Of a stretch of 27,916 nt of DNA, positions 1-7,420 are shown piece after piece; positions within the stretch are counted from its first letter, which is position 1; the number at the start of each line of letters is the position of its first letter. The position numbers and the translations under genes were made by a program. The stretch spans positions 1 through 27,916 of the IMG/VR virus record IMGVR_UViG_3300019751_000156; one strand, 5' to 3'. The notes beneath the pieces were generated by a model, which was not told where the DNA came from, made no database searches, and saw nothing but the letters and a program-made list of their open reading frames with translations. This DNA is from a virus.

Positions 1-1
1 C

Positions 2-295
2 TACGAAGACTTAGAAATAACTGAGTCGGAATATCAAGGAAAGAAGGTCAAACTGAATGACCCTATCCGTACATCTGAGAACCCCAATAAGAAGTTCAAG
101 GTGTACGTGAAGAACGAGAAGGGCAAGGTTGTGGTTGTTCGATTTGGTGATCCCAACATGGGAATCAATCGGGACGATCCGAAGAAGAGAGCATCATTTA
201 GAGCAAGGCACAATTGTGCGAATCCAGGCCCTAAATGGAAAGCAAGGTATTGGAGTTGTTATCAATGGCGTGGAAGCGCTAAGGTTGATAATTAA
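2..295 (+). CDS. Conserved phage protein, C-terminal part (partial at window start)
   Basis: The reading frame is open from base 2 to the TAA at 293-295, so the gene starts upstream of the window and only its last 97 codons are seen. The C-terminus carries a motif I recognise from many marine phage proteins: FGDPNM, then SFRARHNC, PGPKWKARYWSC and a terminal W. The spaced Cys and Trp residues and the many basic residues suggest a small folded, perhaps metal-binding, module, but no function is known to me. The position just upstream of scaffold-like genes suggests a head or morphogenesis protein; this is inference from context. The true start cannot be placed. Confidence 0.75.
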   Translation, partial: YEDLEITESEYQGKKVKLNDPIRTSENPNKKFKVYVKNEKGKVVVVRFGDPNMGINRDDPKKRASFRARHNCANPGPKWKARYWSCYQWRGSAKVDN

Positions 296-300
296 AATAA

Positions 301-308
301 TATAAATA
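301..308 (+). promoter_or_regulatory. T4-type late promoter box (TATAAATA)
   Basis: Exact match to the T4 late promoter consensus TATAAATA. It sits in the only gap of this block, six bases after a stop codon and about 40 bases before the ATG at 349. In T4 this element is read by host RNA polymerase carrying the phage sigma factor gp55 and co-activator gp33. Here it would drive the virion-type genes downstream. Confidence 0.7.
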
Positions 309-348
309 GTATAAGTTATTACTATATTTCTATGGGATAGGTACACAA

Positions 349-642
349 ATGGCAGTAGAAACTCATCAAACTCAAGCAAAAAGACTTGACCGTATAGAGG
401 AAAAGATTGATAAACTCGCTGATGCGATGATCGCTCTTGCTCGGGCGGAGGAGAAACTTATAGCTATCGAAAAGAACAATCACTCTAACTTTGAGAGATT
501 GAATAGATTTTCCCAGAAGCTCGATGACATCGAAAAGAAAGTAGATGATAATGCTAGGACTGTACATATTATTAATAGAATCGCCCTGATCGTCGGCACT
601 GGTGTGATCGGCGGTATAATCAAACTATTCTGGTTCATGTAA
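349..642 (+). CDS. Small coiled-coil protein with C-terminal membrane anchor
   Basis: 97 aa. Residues about 8-75 are charged heptad-like sequence (RLDRIEEKIDKLADAM and later KLDDIEKKVDD), predicted as coiled coil. Residues about 76-97 form one hydrophobic segment (IALIVGTGVIGGIIKLFWF) at the extreme C-terminus. This soluble-coil-plus-tail-anchor layout resembles XhlA-type haemolysin/lysis accessory proteins and small phage membrane proteins, but similarity of layout is not proof of homology. It is the first gene after a late promoter, so it is probably expressed late. Function unknown. Confidence 0.75.
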   Translation: MAVETHQTQAKRLDRIEEKIDKLADAMIALARAEEKLIAIEKNNHSNFERLNRFSQKLDDIEKKVDDNARTVHIINRIALIVGTGVIGGIIKLFWFM

Positions 643-653
643 CGGAGACAATA

Positions 654-1358
654 ATGAGAACGGAAGATATCAAAAAAATGGCGGAGGCATATCTTGAGGT
701 TGTCTCTGAGAAAAAGAAACTTGATCCTGTAGACGATAAAGAGAACGATAAGAAGTTCAAAGATCGTAAGGACAAGGACATCGACAATGATGGAGACGTA
801 GATTCTTCAGATGAGTATCTGCACAAGAAGCGTGCTGCTACCGACGATGCTATCGACGCTAAGAAGAGTGACGATAAGGATCAAGAAGGTGGAGAGACTG
901 ATCTTTCAAAAGATAAGAAGAAAAAGAAGCCTGTAGCCGGTAACACAGACGGTAAGACTGCTGAGATTTCTAAGATCGGTGAGAAGGTAACTACTAAAGA
1001 AGATTTGGATCAATTGGTCGATGCACTTGGTGAAGCTGCCAAGGCAAAACCTGAAGAAGGTGAAAAGATCGATGACAAGGAATCTCCTAAGTCCAAGGAG
1101 TTTGCAAAGGCACACGACAAGTCTGACAAGAAAATTGAGAATGATGAAGAAGACGGTCACAAGAAGACCTTCGCTGCTGGTAAAGCAACCAAACCTGCAC
1201 CGAAGCGCCCCGGCGATAACAAGGCTGGTGACAATAATGTTGTCAACCCCGTAAAGGAAGACACTCGTACAGCACGTGAGAAGATCATGGATGTATTGTC
1301 TGGTAAGACTTGGGGTGAAATCGCACAAGAAGTTGCAGATCAGAAAGTAGAGGACTAA
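654..1358 (+). CDS. Acidic/basic scaffold-like phage protein with an EF-hand-like loop
   Basis: 234 aa, extremely rich in Lys, Asp and Glu with almost no hydrophobic core, so largely disordered. Residues 42-53 form a textbook calcium-loop spacing (Asp at 42, 44, 46, 48, 50 and 53 with Gly47) followed by EYLHKKRA. I recognise this D-rich loop plus YLHKKR from proteins encoded beside head genes in T4-like marine phages. The C-terminus (AREKIMDVLSGKTWGEI) is the only other part likely to fold. Composition and position suggest a prohead core or internal head protein. That role is inferred, and a tail role is not excluded. Confidence 0.7.
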   Translation: MRTEDIKKMAEAYLEVVSEKKKLDPVDDKENDKKFKDRKDKDIDNDGDVDSSDEYLHKKRAATDDAIDAKKSDDKDQEGGETDLSKDKKKKKPVAGNTDGKTAEISKIGEKVTTKEDLDQLVDALGEAAKAKPEEGEKIDDKESPKSKEFAKAHDKSDKKIENDEEDGHKKTFAAGKATKPAPKRPGDNKAGDNNVVNPVKEDTRTAREKIMDVLSGKTWGEIAQEVADQKVED

Positions 1359-1360
1359 TT

Positions 1361-1669
1361 ATGGCACTTAAACCACCCTCATGGGCTTCTAATGCTACAC
1401 CTACTACTCGTGGTTGGATTGATCCGGTCACGGGGGAACTGTTGAAATCTCAGAGAATTACTTCTGGTGAGATCGACGATTATTTGGGTGTTAGTCAAGT
1501 AACAGAACAGGTAGTTCATCAAGCACCACAGATGTTGCATGAAGCTCCTGTTGGAAACGTGGGTTTAGAAGGAATGACTAAACCTCAATTGATTGCTCTT
1601 GCAGAACAGAGTGGTGTTGAAGTACGCACTTGGGATAGTAAAAAGACTCTTATAGAAAAACTATCTTGA
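1361..1669 (+). CDS. Conserved T4-like phage protein with SAP/Rho-N-like C-terminus
   Basis: 102 aa, starting two bases after the previous stop. The N-terminus (PPSWASNATPTTRGWIDP, then TGELLKSQ) matches a small protein common in T4-like marine phages near head and scaffold genes. The C-terminal 35 residues, from GMTKPQLIALAEQSG to TLIEKLS, have the helix-turn-helix look of SAP/LEM/Rho-N-type modules, which often bind nucleic acid or protein. No catalytic residues are visible. Probably a structural or assembly protein; function not established. Confidence 0.65.
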   Translation: MALKPPSWASNATPTTRGWIDPVTGELLKSQRITSGEIDDYLGVSQVTEQVVHQAPQMLHEAPVGNVGLEGMTKPQLIALAEQSGVEVRTWDSKKTLIEKLS

Positions 1670-1716
1670 TGCCCCTATATAAAGGATAGACTTAATTTTA
1701 TCCTGAAAGGTATATA

Positions 1717-2082
1717 ATGAATTTGAATAGTAAGAACTTAATGATATATGCTGCGAAGCATTATCATACACCAATGGCAATTGACGGTGAACAGTTTTTT
1801 GAGGACTTAAAAAGGTTCAAGTATGTAAAGAGATTACTGAACCGATATAAAGATCAAGGTGATCTGAGTGAAAGATTGATTCTGAATCACCTTATAGTTA
1901 TATTTAATGTATTTGGTTTTGAGGCAGGATTACAAATCCTAGAGTTTAAAATAGAAAAGGAACACTGGCCAGTATTAAAACCATTTCTAATTTTTCTAAA
2001 AGCCATTGACGAACATGGATATCCACAAGTAACTATGGATCAACTCGCAGTAGAGCGATTAAGAGAAATTAGGAGAATATAG
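1717..2082 (+). CDS. Conserved T4-like marine phage protein, unknown function
   Basis: 121 aa, mostly alpha-helical, with no membrane segment or signal. The segment FEDLKRFKYVKRLLNRY followed by LSERLILNHLIVIFNVFG is strongly conserved in my memory of marine T4-like phages, where the gene lies between scaffold-like genes and the next gene here. An AAAGG ribosome site lies seven bases before the ATG. The start of the next gene follows the stop directly, so the two are translated together. Probably an assembly or virion factor; there is no direct evidence. Confidence 0.7.
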   Translation: MNLNSKNLMIYAAKHYHTPMAIDGEQFFEDLKRFKYVKRLLNRYKDQGDLSERLILNHLIVIFNVFGFEAGLQILEFKIEKEHWPVLKPFLIFLKAIDEHGYPQVTMDQLAVERLREIRRI

Positions 2083-2679
2083 ATGGGAATCTTAAAATCT
2101 GCAGCAGACCTAGTATACACTATTCGATTCCTGAAGTTGCTTGTAACTCCTATCGAAAACACCGAAGCGTTTAAACTAGGTATCGTAGATGAGAACGGTA
2201 AGAGAAACAAAGATTTCGATGACAACACGATGGATAATCGTGAAGCTCTGAGAGATCACTATACCGCATTTCATCGTCTCGTATTTAACCTAAAGAAGAT
2301 CATGGCGAAAGCGCCTGGCGGTAAGTCAGTCGTTGCACGTTATGGTGCTGCTCTCGCTCTCATCAAAGAACACGGTGAACTATCTGACACCGACATAGAA
2401 AAAATCCACGCAAAGACTGGTATCGATATCCTTGACGTACTCGCTGAAGATTCTCAGTGGTTTATGTTACATGGTAATGAGATATCGCCTGGCGTATATC
2501 GTATGAAGAACGATTCCATGACAGCAACATCTTTTGTTGAGGCTGTCAGTAAGGGTGATCAAATTAGAATCGAAGACGGTAATCCCGTTGAAGAGATGTT
2601 GGGATTGAGTATATACGAAGGAACCCATTTAAAAACGAGACAACGCATATATTTCACAACCGGAGAGATAACGAAATGA
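2083..2679 (+). CDS. Conserved T4-like structural or assembly protein
   Basis: 198 aa. The N-terminal block (LVYTIRFLKLLVTPIENT, then AFKLGIVDENGKR) and the following helix (YTAFHRLVFNLKKIM) are hallmarks of a protein present in most T4-like marine phages next to virion genes. Its role has not been assigned as far as I know. A glycine-containing basic stretch (PGGKSVVARYGAALA) follows near residues 79-94. No signal peptide or transmembrane helix is seen. It follows the preceding gene with no gap and overlaps the next by four bases (ATGA). Confidence 0.7.
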   Translation: MGILKSAADLVYTIRFLKLLVTPIENTEAFKLGIVDENGKRNKDFDDNTMDNREALRDHYTAFHRLVFNLKKIMAKAPGGKSVVARYGAALALIKEHGELSDTDIEKIHAKTGIDILDVLAEDSQWFMLHGNEISPGVYRMKNDSMTATSFVEAVSKGDQIRIEDGNPVEEMLGLSIYEGTHLKTRQRIYFTTGEITK

Positions 2680-2864
2680 AATCATTTAATAAGTTCTATG
2701 AAGAGATGACTGGGACTAGTTCTGTAGTTGGAACTGGAGATGATTCTTCTACCGTTGTTGTCCGTAAGAAGTTTGATCGTAAGAAGAAACGCAAAGACAT
2801 GGCTCAGGTCTTGTCTAGATTCATGGAGAAGTGGTCAGAGAAATCTAAGCGTGAATCTGAATGA
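2676..2864 (+). CDS. Small basic phage protein, MKSFxxFYEE N-terminus
   Basis: 62 aa. The N-terminus (MKSFNKFYEEM) resembles the short amphipathic start found on several prohead-associated proteins of T4-like phages. The middle is Ser/Thr/Gly-rich and the C-terminal half very basic (VVRKKFDRKKKRKDMAQVL). It overlaps the previous gene by four bases and is the last gene before the strong promoter at 2871. It may be a minor internal head protein; this is inference only. Confidence 0.65.
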   Translation: MKSFNKFYEEMTGTSSVVGTGDDSSTVVVRKKFDRKKKRKDMAQVLSRFMEKWSEKSKRESE

Positions 2865-2870
2865 AACCCC

Positions 2871-2900
2871 TTGACAAAGCACACCTATTGTTGATATAAT
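2871..2900 (+). promoter_or_regulatory. Consensus sigma-70 promoter for the nrd operon
   Basis: Perfect -35 TTGACA (2871-2876) and perfect -10 TATAAT (2895-2900) with an 18-base spacer. It sits in the 59-base gap before the first gene of the nucleotide-metabolism block. The match to host consensus in both hexamers suggests early transcription by unmodified host RNA polymerase. The start site should lie near 2907, giving a short leader before the ATG at 2924. Confidence 0.85.
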
Positions 2901-2923
2901 TACTCATTCGAATTGGAGTGAGT

Positions 2924-3268
2924 ATGAATATTACACCTTTACCTTCCGGACACTATGTCGTAATCTTTAATAACGACGAATCCGATCAGGTCATAAATTT
3001 TCAAAAAGAAAATGAAAAAGACAAACTAGTCTACGTCTGTAGAGATGGCACTAGTAATAAATACATCTACCCCGACAGATTTGTCGTGGAGAATTATCAT
3101 ACCTCAATGTTATCTCATTTGCTATATGAGAACAAAATATTTGAGGATCAACAGGAAGAGCATATGTTAAAGATGGCTCAAACCTTCATAGAGACAGGTA
3201 GACAAGTCTTTATAGAAGAGTATGAGTTTTCGGAAGCAGACCCCTTCTACGATTACAGTAAATTATAA
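2924..3268 (+). CDS. Hypothetical protein, first gene of the nrd operon
   Basis: 114 aa, acidic, with no recognisable domain. The N-terminal half is beta-rich (GHYVVIFNNDESDQVINF), and the C-terminal half is helical and rich in Glu. A GGAG ribosome site lies five bases before the ATG at 2924; a GTG at 2918 is in frame but overlaps that site. Being first after a consensus early promoter, it is probably made early. I do not recognise it; it could be a host-takeover factor, with no direct evidence. Confidence 0.65.
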   Translation: MNITPLPSGHYVVIFNNDESDQVINFQKENEKDKLVYVCRDGTSNKYIYPDRFVVENYHTSMLSHLLYENKIFEDQQEEHMLKMAQTFIETGRQVFIEEYEFSEADPFYDYSKL

Positions 3269-3278
3269 TGGGAAAAAA

Positions 3279-5270
3279 ATGATCAAGATCAATAAGAAAA
3301 AGGATGACCTACTAGCAGACTATGCTGTGGGTATGTTAAAGGATTTCTATCTAAACGATTACGAAAACTCGCCTCAAGAAGGTTATGCACGTGCTGCCAA
3401 GGCATGGGCGACATATAAGGGAGAAATGGATGAAGGACTCTCTGAACGCTTATATGATTATGTTAGTAATAAGTGGTTTATGTTTGCAAGTCCGGTTCTA
3501 TCTAATGCACCGAATGGACATGGCAAAGGAAAGGGGATGCCAATCTCCTGTTTCCTTACGTATGTCCCAGATACTCTGGAAGGTCTCATTGGTCATAGTT
3601 CTGAGTTACGTTGGCTTAGTGTTTACGGCGGGGGTGTCGGGGGTCATTGGTCTGACGTGCGAACCGTGTCTGAGATTGCTCCAGGCCCCATTCCCTTCCT
3701 TCACACTGTAGATGCAGATATGATTGCTTACCGTCAAGGTAAGACTCGTAAAGGATCATATGCGGCCTATATGGATGTGAGTCATCCAGACATTATTGAA
3801 TTCTTGAACATGCGTATTCCTACGGGTGATGTGCAACGTAAGGCATTGAACCTACACAACGCAATCAATATCACCGATGAGTTCATGGAAGCTGTTCGTG
3901 ACAACAAAGAATTTGCACTACGTGACCCGAAAGACGATTCAGTAAAAGAAACTATCAGTGCACGAAAACTATGGGAAAGAATACTTGAAGTCCGGTTTCG
4001 CACAGGTGAACCATACCTGAACTTTATCGACACTGCAAATAAAGATTTGCCTCAACCACTAAAAGACTTGGGTCTCAAAATCAATGGATCGAATCTTTGT
4101 AATGAAATTCACTTACCGACAAGTGCAGAGAGGACTGCTGTTTGTTGCTTGTCATCACTAAACTTGGAATACTATGATGAATGGAAAGATACTACAATTG
4201 TCGCTGATCTTATTACTATGCTTGATAACGTCTTGCAGTACTTCATCGACGAAGCACCCGACACAATCACAAGAGCCAAATACTCCGCCGAAAGAGAAAG
4301 GTCAATCGGTCTTGGAGCCATGGGATTTCACTCGTTGTTACAAAAACACGGAGTTGCTTGGGAGTCCGAGAGAGCTAGAGATATCAATAAGGTTGTGTTC
4401 GAAAGAATTAAGGATCAGGCATCGAAACAGTCTGCTCTATTGGCAACTGAAAGAGGAGAGTACCCTGATGGGGTGGGAAGTGGACAACGTAACGCCCATC
4501 TTCTTGCAATTGCTCCTAATGCCTCAAGTGGCGTAATCCTATCAACGAGTCCATCTATTGAACCTTTGAAGGCAAATGCGTACACGCATCGAACCCGAGC
4601 GGGAAGTTTTTTGGTGAAGAACAAGTATCTTGACAAATTACTTACCGAGCGGGGTATAAATACTGATTCGATCTGGAAGTCTATTATTACTAGTAAAGGT
4701 TCGGTGCAACATTTACCAGAACTCACTGAAGGTGAGAAAAGCATATATAAGACTGCACAAGAATTAGATCAAACATGGATTATCAAACATGCGGCTGATA
4801 GACAACCTCATATTTGTCAAGGTCAATCTGTGAATCTTTTCTTCCCGTCTGGTGTCCAGAAGTCTTATGTCAACAAGGTGCACTTGAAGGCATGGGAATC
4901 CGGTCTCAAAGGACTCTACTACCTACGTACAGAATCAAGTTCTCGTGCGGAGAATGTGTCTGAAAAGGTAGAGAGAGTAGCACTTGAAGATGATAACCGT
5001 ACCTTGGTGTATGGTAAGAAGAACTGTCCTTTCTGTGAAATGACTAAGGACGAATTAAATCTACGTGGTATTCCATTTGATTATATCGATCTAGAAGAGG
5101 TAGGTAAAACTGCCGCTGAAGTAACAGGTAGAAAAGTAAAGACCGTTCCGCAAGTTTACCTTGAAGGTGAGTATGTGGGTGGTTACGAAGAGTTGATGAA
5201 ATATTTAAACAAAACCGCTGAACTAGATGGTCTAGATGAAGGCGACGAATGTAAAGCTTGCGAGGGATAA
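3279..5270 (+). CDS. nrdA: Ribonucleoside-diphosphate reductase alpha subunit fused to glutaredoxin
   Basis: 663 aa. It reduces ribonucleoside diphosphates to deoxy forms together with the beta subunit encoded next. Counterparts of the E. coli catalytic residues are visible: Cys91 (PISCFLTY) and Cys289 (AVCCLSSLN) as the redox pair, NLCNE at 272-276 with radical Cys274, and YY at 547-548 for radical transfer. There is no N-terminal ATP-cone, so the usual dATP overall-activity switch is missing. Residues about 575-650 are a glutaredoxin domain with CPFC at 583-586 and TVPQVYLEGEYVGGY. After it come a short acidic linker and CKAC at 658-661, like the mobile C-terminal thiol tail of NrdA. I chose ATG 3279; an in-frame ATG at 3222 lies inside the upstream gene and would add 19 atypical residues. 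Confidence 0.96.
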   Translation: MIKINKKKDDLLADYAVGMLKDFYLNDYENSPQEGYARAAKAWATYKGEMDEGLSERLYDYVSNKWFMFASPVLSNAPNGHGKGKGMPISCFLTYVPDTLEGLIGHSSELRWLSVYGGGVGGHWSDVRTVSEIAPGPIPFLHTVDADMIAYRQGKTRKGSYAAYMDVSHPDIIEFLNMRIPTGDVQRKALNLHNAINITDEFMEAVRDNKEFALRDPKDDSVKETISARKLWERILEVRFRTGEPYLNFIDTANKDLPQPLKDLGLKINGSNLCNEIHLPTSAERTAVCCLSSLNLEYYDEWKDTTIVADLITMLDNVLQYFIDEAPDTITRAKYSAERERSIGLGAMGFHSLLQKHGVAWESERARDINKVVFERIKDQASKQSALLATERGEYPDGVGSGQRNAHLLAIAPNASSGVILSTSPSIEPLKANAYTHRTRAGSFLVKNKYLDKLLTERGINTDSIWKSIITSKGSVQHLPELTEGEKSIYKTAQELDQTWIIKHAADRQPHICQGQSVNLFFPSGVQKSYVNKVHLKAWESGLKGLYYLRTESSSRAENVSEKVERVALEDDNRTLVYGKKNCPFCEMTKDELNLRGIPFDYIDLEEVGKTAAEVTGRKVKTVPQVYLEGEYVGGYEELMKYLNKTAELDGLDEGDECKACEG

Positions 5271-6269
5271 ATGGCATTATTAGAATTTAGTACAACATAC
5301 AAACCGTTCAAGTACCCGTGGGCGGTTGAGTTATCGAAGAAACATGAAGAGGTACATTGGATTGAAGATGAAGCAGAACTATCCGAAGACGTACAGGACT
5401 GGAAGACCAAACTATCCAGTCAAGAGAAAGAGTTTATCACCCACATCCTACGATTGTTCACACAGTCAGATGTACAGGTTGGAGAGAACTATCACGAACT
5501 GTTGATTCCTAAGTTTAAGAACAATGAAGTCCGCAACATGTTATCATCATTCGCAGGACGTGAAGCAGTCCATCAACGTGCCTATGCACTGTTGAATGAT
5601 ACGTTAGGATTACCCGACGAAGAGTATCACAAATTCCTAGAGTTCAAGGAGATGGCCGACAAGGTTGACTTCATGAAAGAGGGTGATACTAATACACATA
5701 CAGGTCTTGCACTTGCATTGGCCCAGTCTGTATTCAATGAAGGTATGTCACTGTTCTCATCATTCGTGATGTTGTTGAACTTCCAACGTTTCGGTAAAAT
5801 GAAAGGTATGGGTACGATTGTTGAGTGGTCTATTAGAGACGAAACTCTACATGTACAGGGTAACGCAAAACTATTCAGAACATTTACAGAGGAACATCCT
5901 CGTATCGTTAACGACGAATTGAAGTCTAAAATCTATGAGATGGCCAAAACTGCGGTTGCATTGGAAGATAAGTTTATTGAACTTGCATTCAAAGGTAACA
6001 AGGTAGAAGGTTTGTCTATTAAGGAAGTACGTGCGTACATCCGACACATTGCAGATCGTAGATTGTTACAACTTGGTATGAAAACAAAGTTCCGTCAAAA
6101 GGACAATCCACTACCGTGGTTGGACTGGGTACTGAACGGCGCATCCCACGATAACTTCTTTGAGAAGAGAGTCACTGAGTATTCCGTCAATGGAATGGAA
6201 GGTGATTGGGGTTGGGAAGAACCTGAACCAGAAGTCTGTGGATTAGACGGGCAAGGTTGTGCCGCTTGA
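5271..6269 (+). CDS. nrdB: Class Ia ribonucleotide reductase beta subunit
   Basis: 332 aa, starting directly after the nrdA stop with GAGG upstream. It holds the di-iron tyrosyl-radical cofactor that starts catalysis in the alpha subunit. All expected ligands are present: Asp67, Glu98 and His101 (REAVHQRAY), Glu157 (NEGMSLFSS), and Glu191 and His194 (RDETLH). Tyr105 sits four residues after His101, where E. coli Tyr122 is. This makes it a class Ia enzyme and not a Tyr-less Ic type. The C-terminal tail is acidic and ends in a Cys/Gly-rich stretch. It overlaps the next gene by one base (TGATG). Confidence 0.96.
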   Translation: MALLEFSTTYKPFKYPWAVELSKKHEEVHWIEDEAELSEDVQDWKTKLSSQEKEFITHILRLFTQSDVQVGENYHELLIPKFKNNEVRNMLSSFAGREAVHQRAYALLNDTLGLPDEEYHKFLEFKEMADKVDFMKEGDTNTHTGLALALAQSVFNEGMSLFSSFVMLLNFQRFGKMKGMGTIVEWSIRDETLHVQGNAKLFRTFTEEHPRIVNDELKSKIYEMAKTAVALEDKFIELAFKGNKVEGLSIKEVRAYIRHIADRRLLQLGMKTKFRQKDNPLPWLDWVLNGASHDNFFEKRVTEYSVNGMEGDWGWEEPEPEVCGLDGQGCAA

Positions 6270-6421
6270 TGGAGTCGTATATATTCGAATTAGAATGTGC
6301 GATTTGTGACAGTATTACCAGAGTAGTTTGTAACTACGACGATGACAAACCCATCTTCTGCCCAATGTGTGGAGAAGAGGCTGAGGTAGAATATCTAGGA
6401 GATAGCGATGGTACTATATAG
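6269..6421 (+). CDS. Small zinc-ribbon protein
   Basis: 50 aa. Two CxxC knuckles, C10-AI-C13 and C31-PM-C34, about 17 residues apart make a rubredoxin-like zinc ribbon, and the rest is acidic. The ATG overlaps the nrdB stop (TGATG), so it is probably translated by coupling; no clear ribosome site is present. Small zinc ribbons are frequent in T4-like phages and may bind nucleic acid or host polymerase, but the target here is unknown. Confidence 0.7.
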   Translation: MESYIFELECAICDSITRVVCNYDDDKPIFCPMCGEEAEVEYLGDSDGTI

Positions 6422-6426
6422 TAATT

Positions 6427-6846
6427 ATGTGGTACTATCGAGAACACGCAAACTTCTTCACTGAAGAAGACGTTGGAGACAATTACGGATTCGTATATTG
6501 TATAACCAACAGAGCTACCGGAAAGAAATATATCGGTAAGAAATTCTTTTGGTCTAAAAGAACTCTTCCACCGTTGAAGGGTAAAACTCGTAAGAGAAAG
6601 AAGATAGTGATGTCTGATTGGCAGGACTACTACGGTTCTAACGAGGAATTGAAAATGTTGGTTGAGAAGAATGGTAAGGATGTATACCATCGTGAAATAC
6701 TCCGTTTGTGTAAAACAAAAGGTGAGTGTTCATACTACGAAGCCAAACTTCAATTTGAAAACGATGTGTTACTCAGTGATGAGTACTACAACGAATTTAT
6801 AGGATGTAAGATTCATGCAAGCCATATCAAACACCTCAAATCATGA
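6427..6846 (+). CDS. GIY-YIG superfamily protein (putative nuclease)
   Basis: 139 aa. The N-terminal third shows the GIY-YIG signature in variant form: GFVY at 21-24 and YIGKK at 35-39, separated by ITNRATGK. These are followed by a Lys/Arg-rich segment and, near residue 100, ECSYYEAKLQFE, where the family's metal-binding Glu is expected. There is no added DNA-recognition domain, so it looks like a free-standing single-domain nuclease of the type found beside nrd genes in T4-like phages. It might be a homing-type nuclease, a repair enzyme or an inactive relative. No ribosome site is clear; the ATG is five bases after the preceding stop. Confidence 0.75.
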   Translation: MWYYREHANFFTEEDVGDNYGFVYCITNRATGKKYIGKKFFWSKRTLPPLKGKTRKRKKIVMSDWQDYYGSNEELKMLVEKNGKDVYHREILRLCKTKGECSYYEAKLQFENDVLLSDEYYNEFIGCKIHASHIKHLKS

Positions 6847-7420
6847 TTGTATAGTCGCTTGGTCTGGGGGTGTAGAAAGCACCTCACTAGTACATCAACT
6901 TGTACTAGAAAAAAGAAACCCTCTTATAATCCATTTAGAAATCTATAACAACGACATTCAAGCCAATACGTTTGAGACATATGCAGTAGAACGTATGTCT
7001 GATATGCTTGGTGTTGAAGTAAGTTTCATCGAATGTAAATCATCAATCCCCGATGTGAAGAAGACCGCCGAGTTCTGGAAACACAGAAAGTTTGGTGGTG
7101 GATACCCTGTCCTACCCTTGTGGACTAGTATGGCCTTCATGACTCAGATTGTCAACCCTTGGTGCAAAGATATCTACATAGGTAAAAACAGTTCGGATGG
7201 TAATGCAGATACATGGGAAGTTGCACAAAATTATTGCAAACAACAAGGTAAACTCTTTGGGTTTGAGAGTGAGATGTCCGCTCCATTGGAACATCTAAGT
7301 AAGAAAGAACAGTGGTTAATGATCCCTAAAGAGGTCAGACCCCATATAAGAACATGCACATCGAAAAACTCTAAGGCATGTGGTAAGTGTTCGAAATGTA
7401 AAGAAATGGAAAGAATGTGA
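6815..7420 (+). CDS. QueC-like PP-loop ATPase (7-cyano-7-deazaguanine synthase family)
   Basis: 201 aa. The ATP-pyrophosphatase loop is SGGVEST at 17-23, where most members have SGGxDS, so Asp is replaced by Glu. The C-terminus has the zinc site typical of QueC: C181, C189, C192 and C195 in the arrangement CTS...ACGKCSKC. QueC adenylates a carboxylate and converts it to a nitrile with ammonia on the route to preQ0. No QueD, QueE, FolE or DNA transglycosylase gene is visible in this window, so classical deazaguanine synthesis is not shown. The gene overlaps the GIY-YIG gene by 32 bases and the next gene by four (ATGA), so it is probably co-translated with the ANL enzyme. The exact substrate is unknown. 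Confidence 0.8.
   Translation: MQAISNTSNHDCIVAWSGGVESTSLVHQLVLEKRNPLIIHLEIYNNDIQANTFETYAVERMSDMLGVEVSFIECKSSIPDVKKTAEFWKHRKFGGGYPVLPLWTSMAFMTQIVNPWCKDIYIGKNSSDGNADTWEVAQNYCKQQGKLFGFESEMSAPLEHLSKKEQWLMIPKEVRPHIRTCTSKNSKACGKCSKCKEMERM

Noticed and set aside
906-1328. Long minus-strand ORF of 140 codons opposite the scaffold-like gene
   Set aside because: It is the mirror of a Lys/Asp/Glu-rich gene. The antisense of such codons is rich in Leu, Phe, Ser and Val and seldom gives stops. No promoter or ribosome site.
1678-1685. TATAAAGG before the gene at 1717, resembling a late promoter
   Set aside because: Two mismatches, including the conserved last positions. The similar TATAAAGGAG before 27661 shows such strings can arise from an A-rich ribosome site.
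4655-4662. Exact TATAAATA late-promoter box inside nrdA
   Set aside because: It lies in the middle of the nrdA coding sequence with no gene start or ribosome site within several hundred bases on the same strand, so it is most likely chance.
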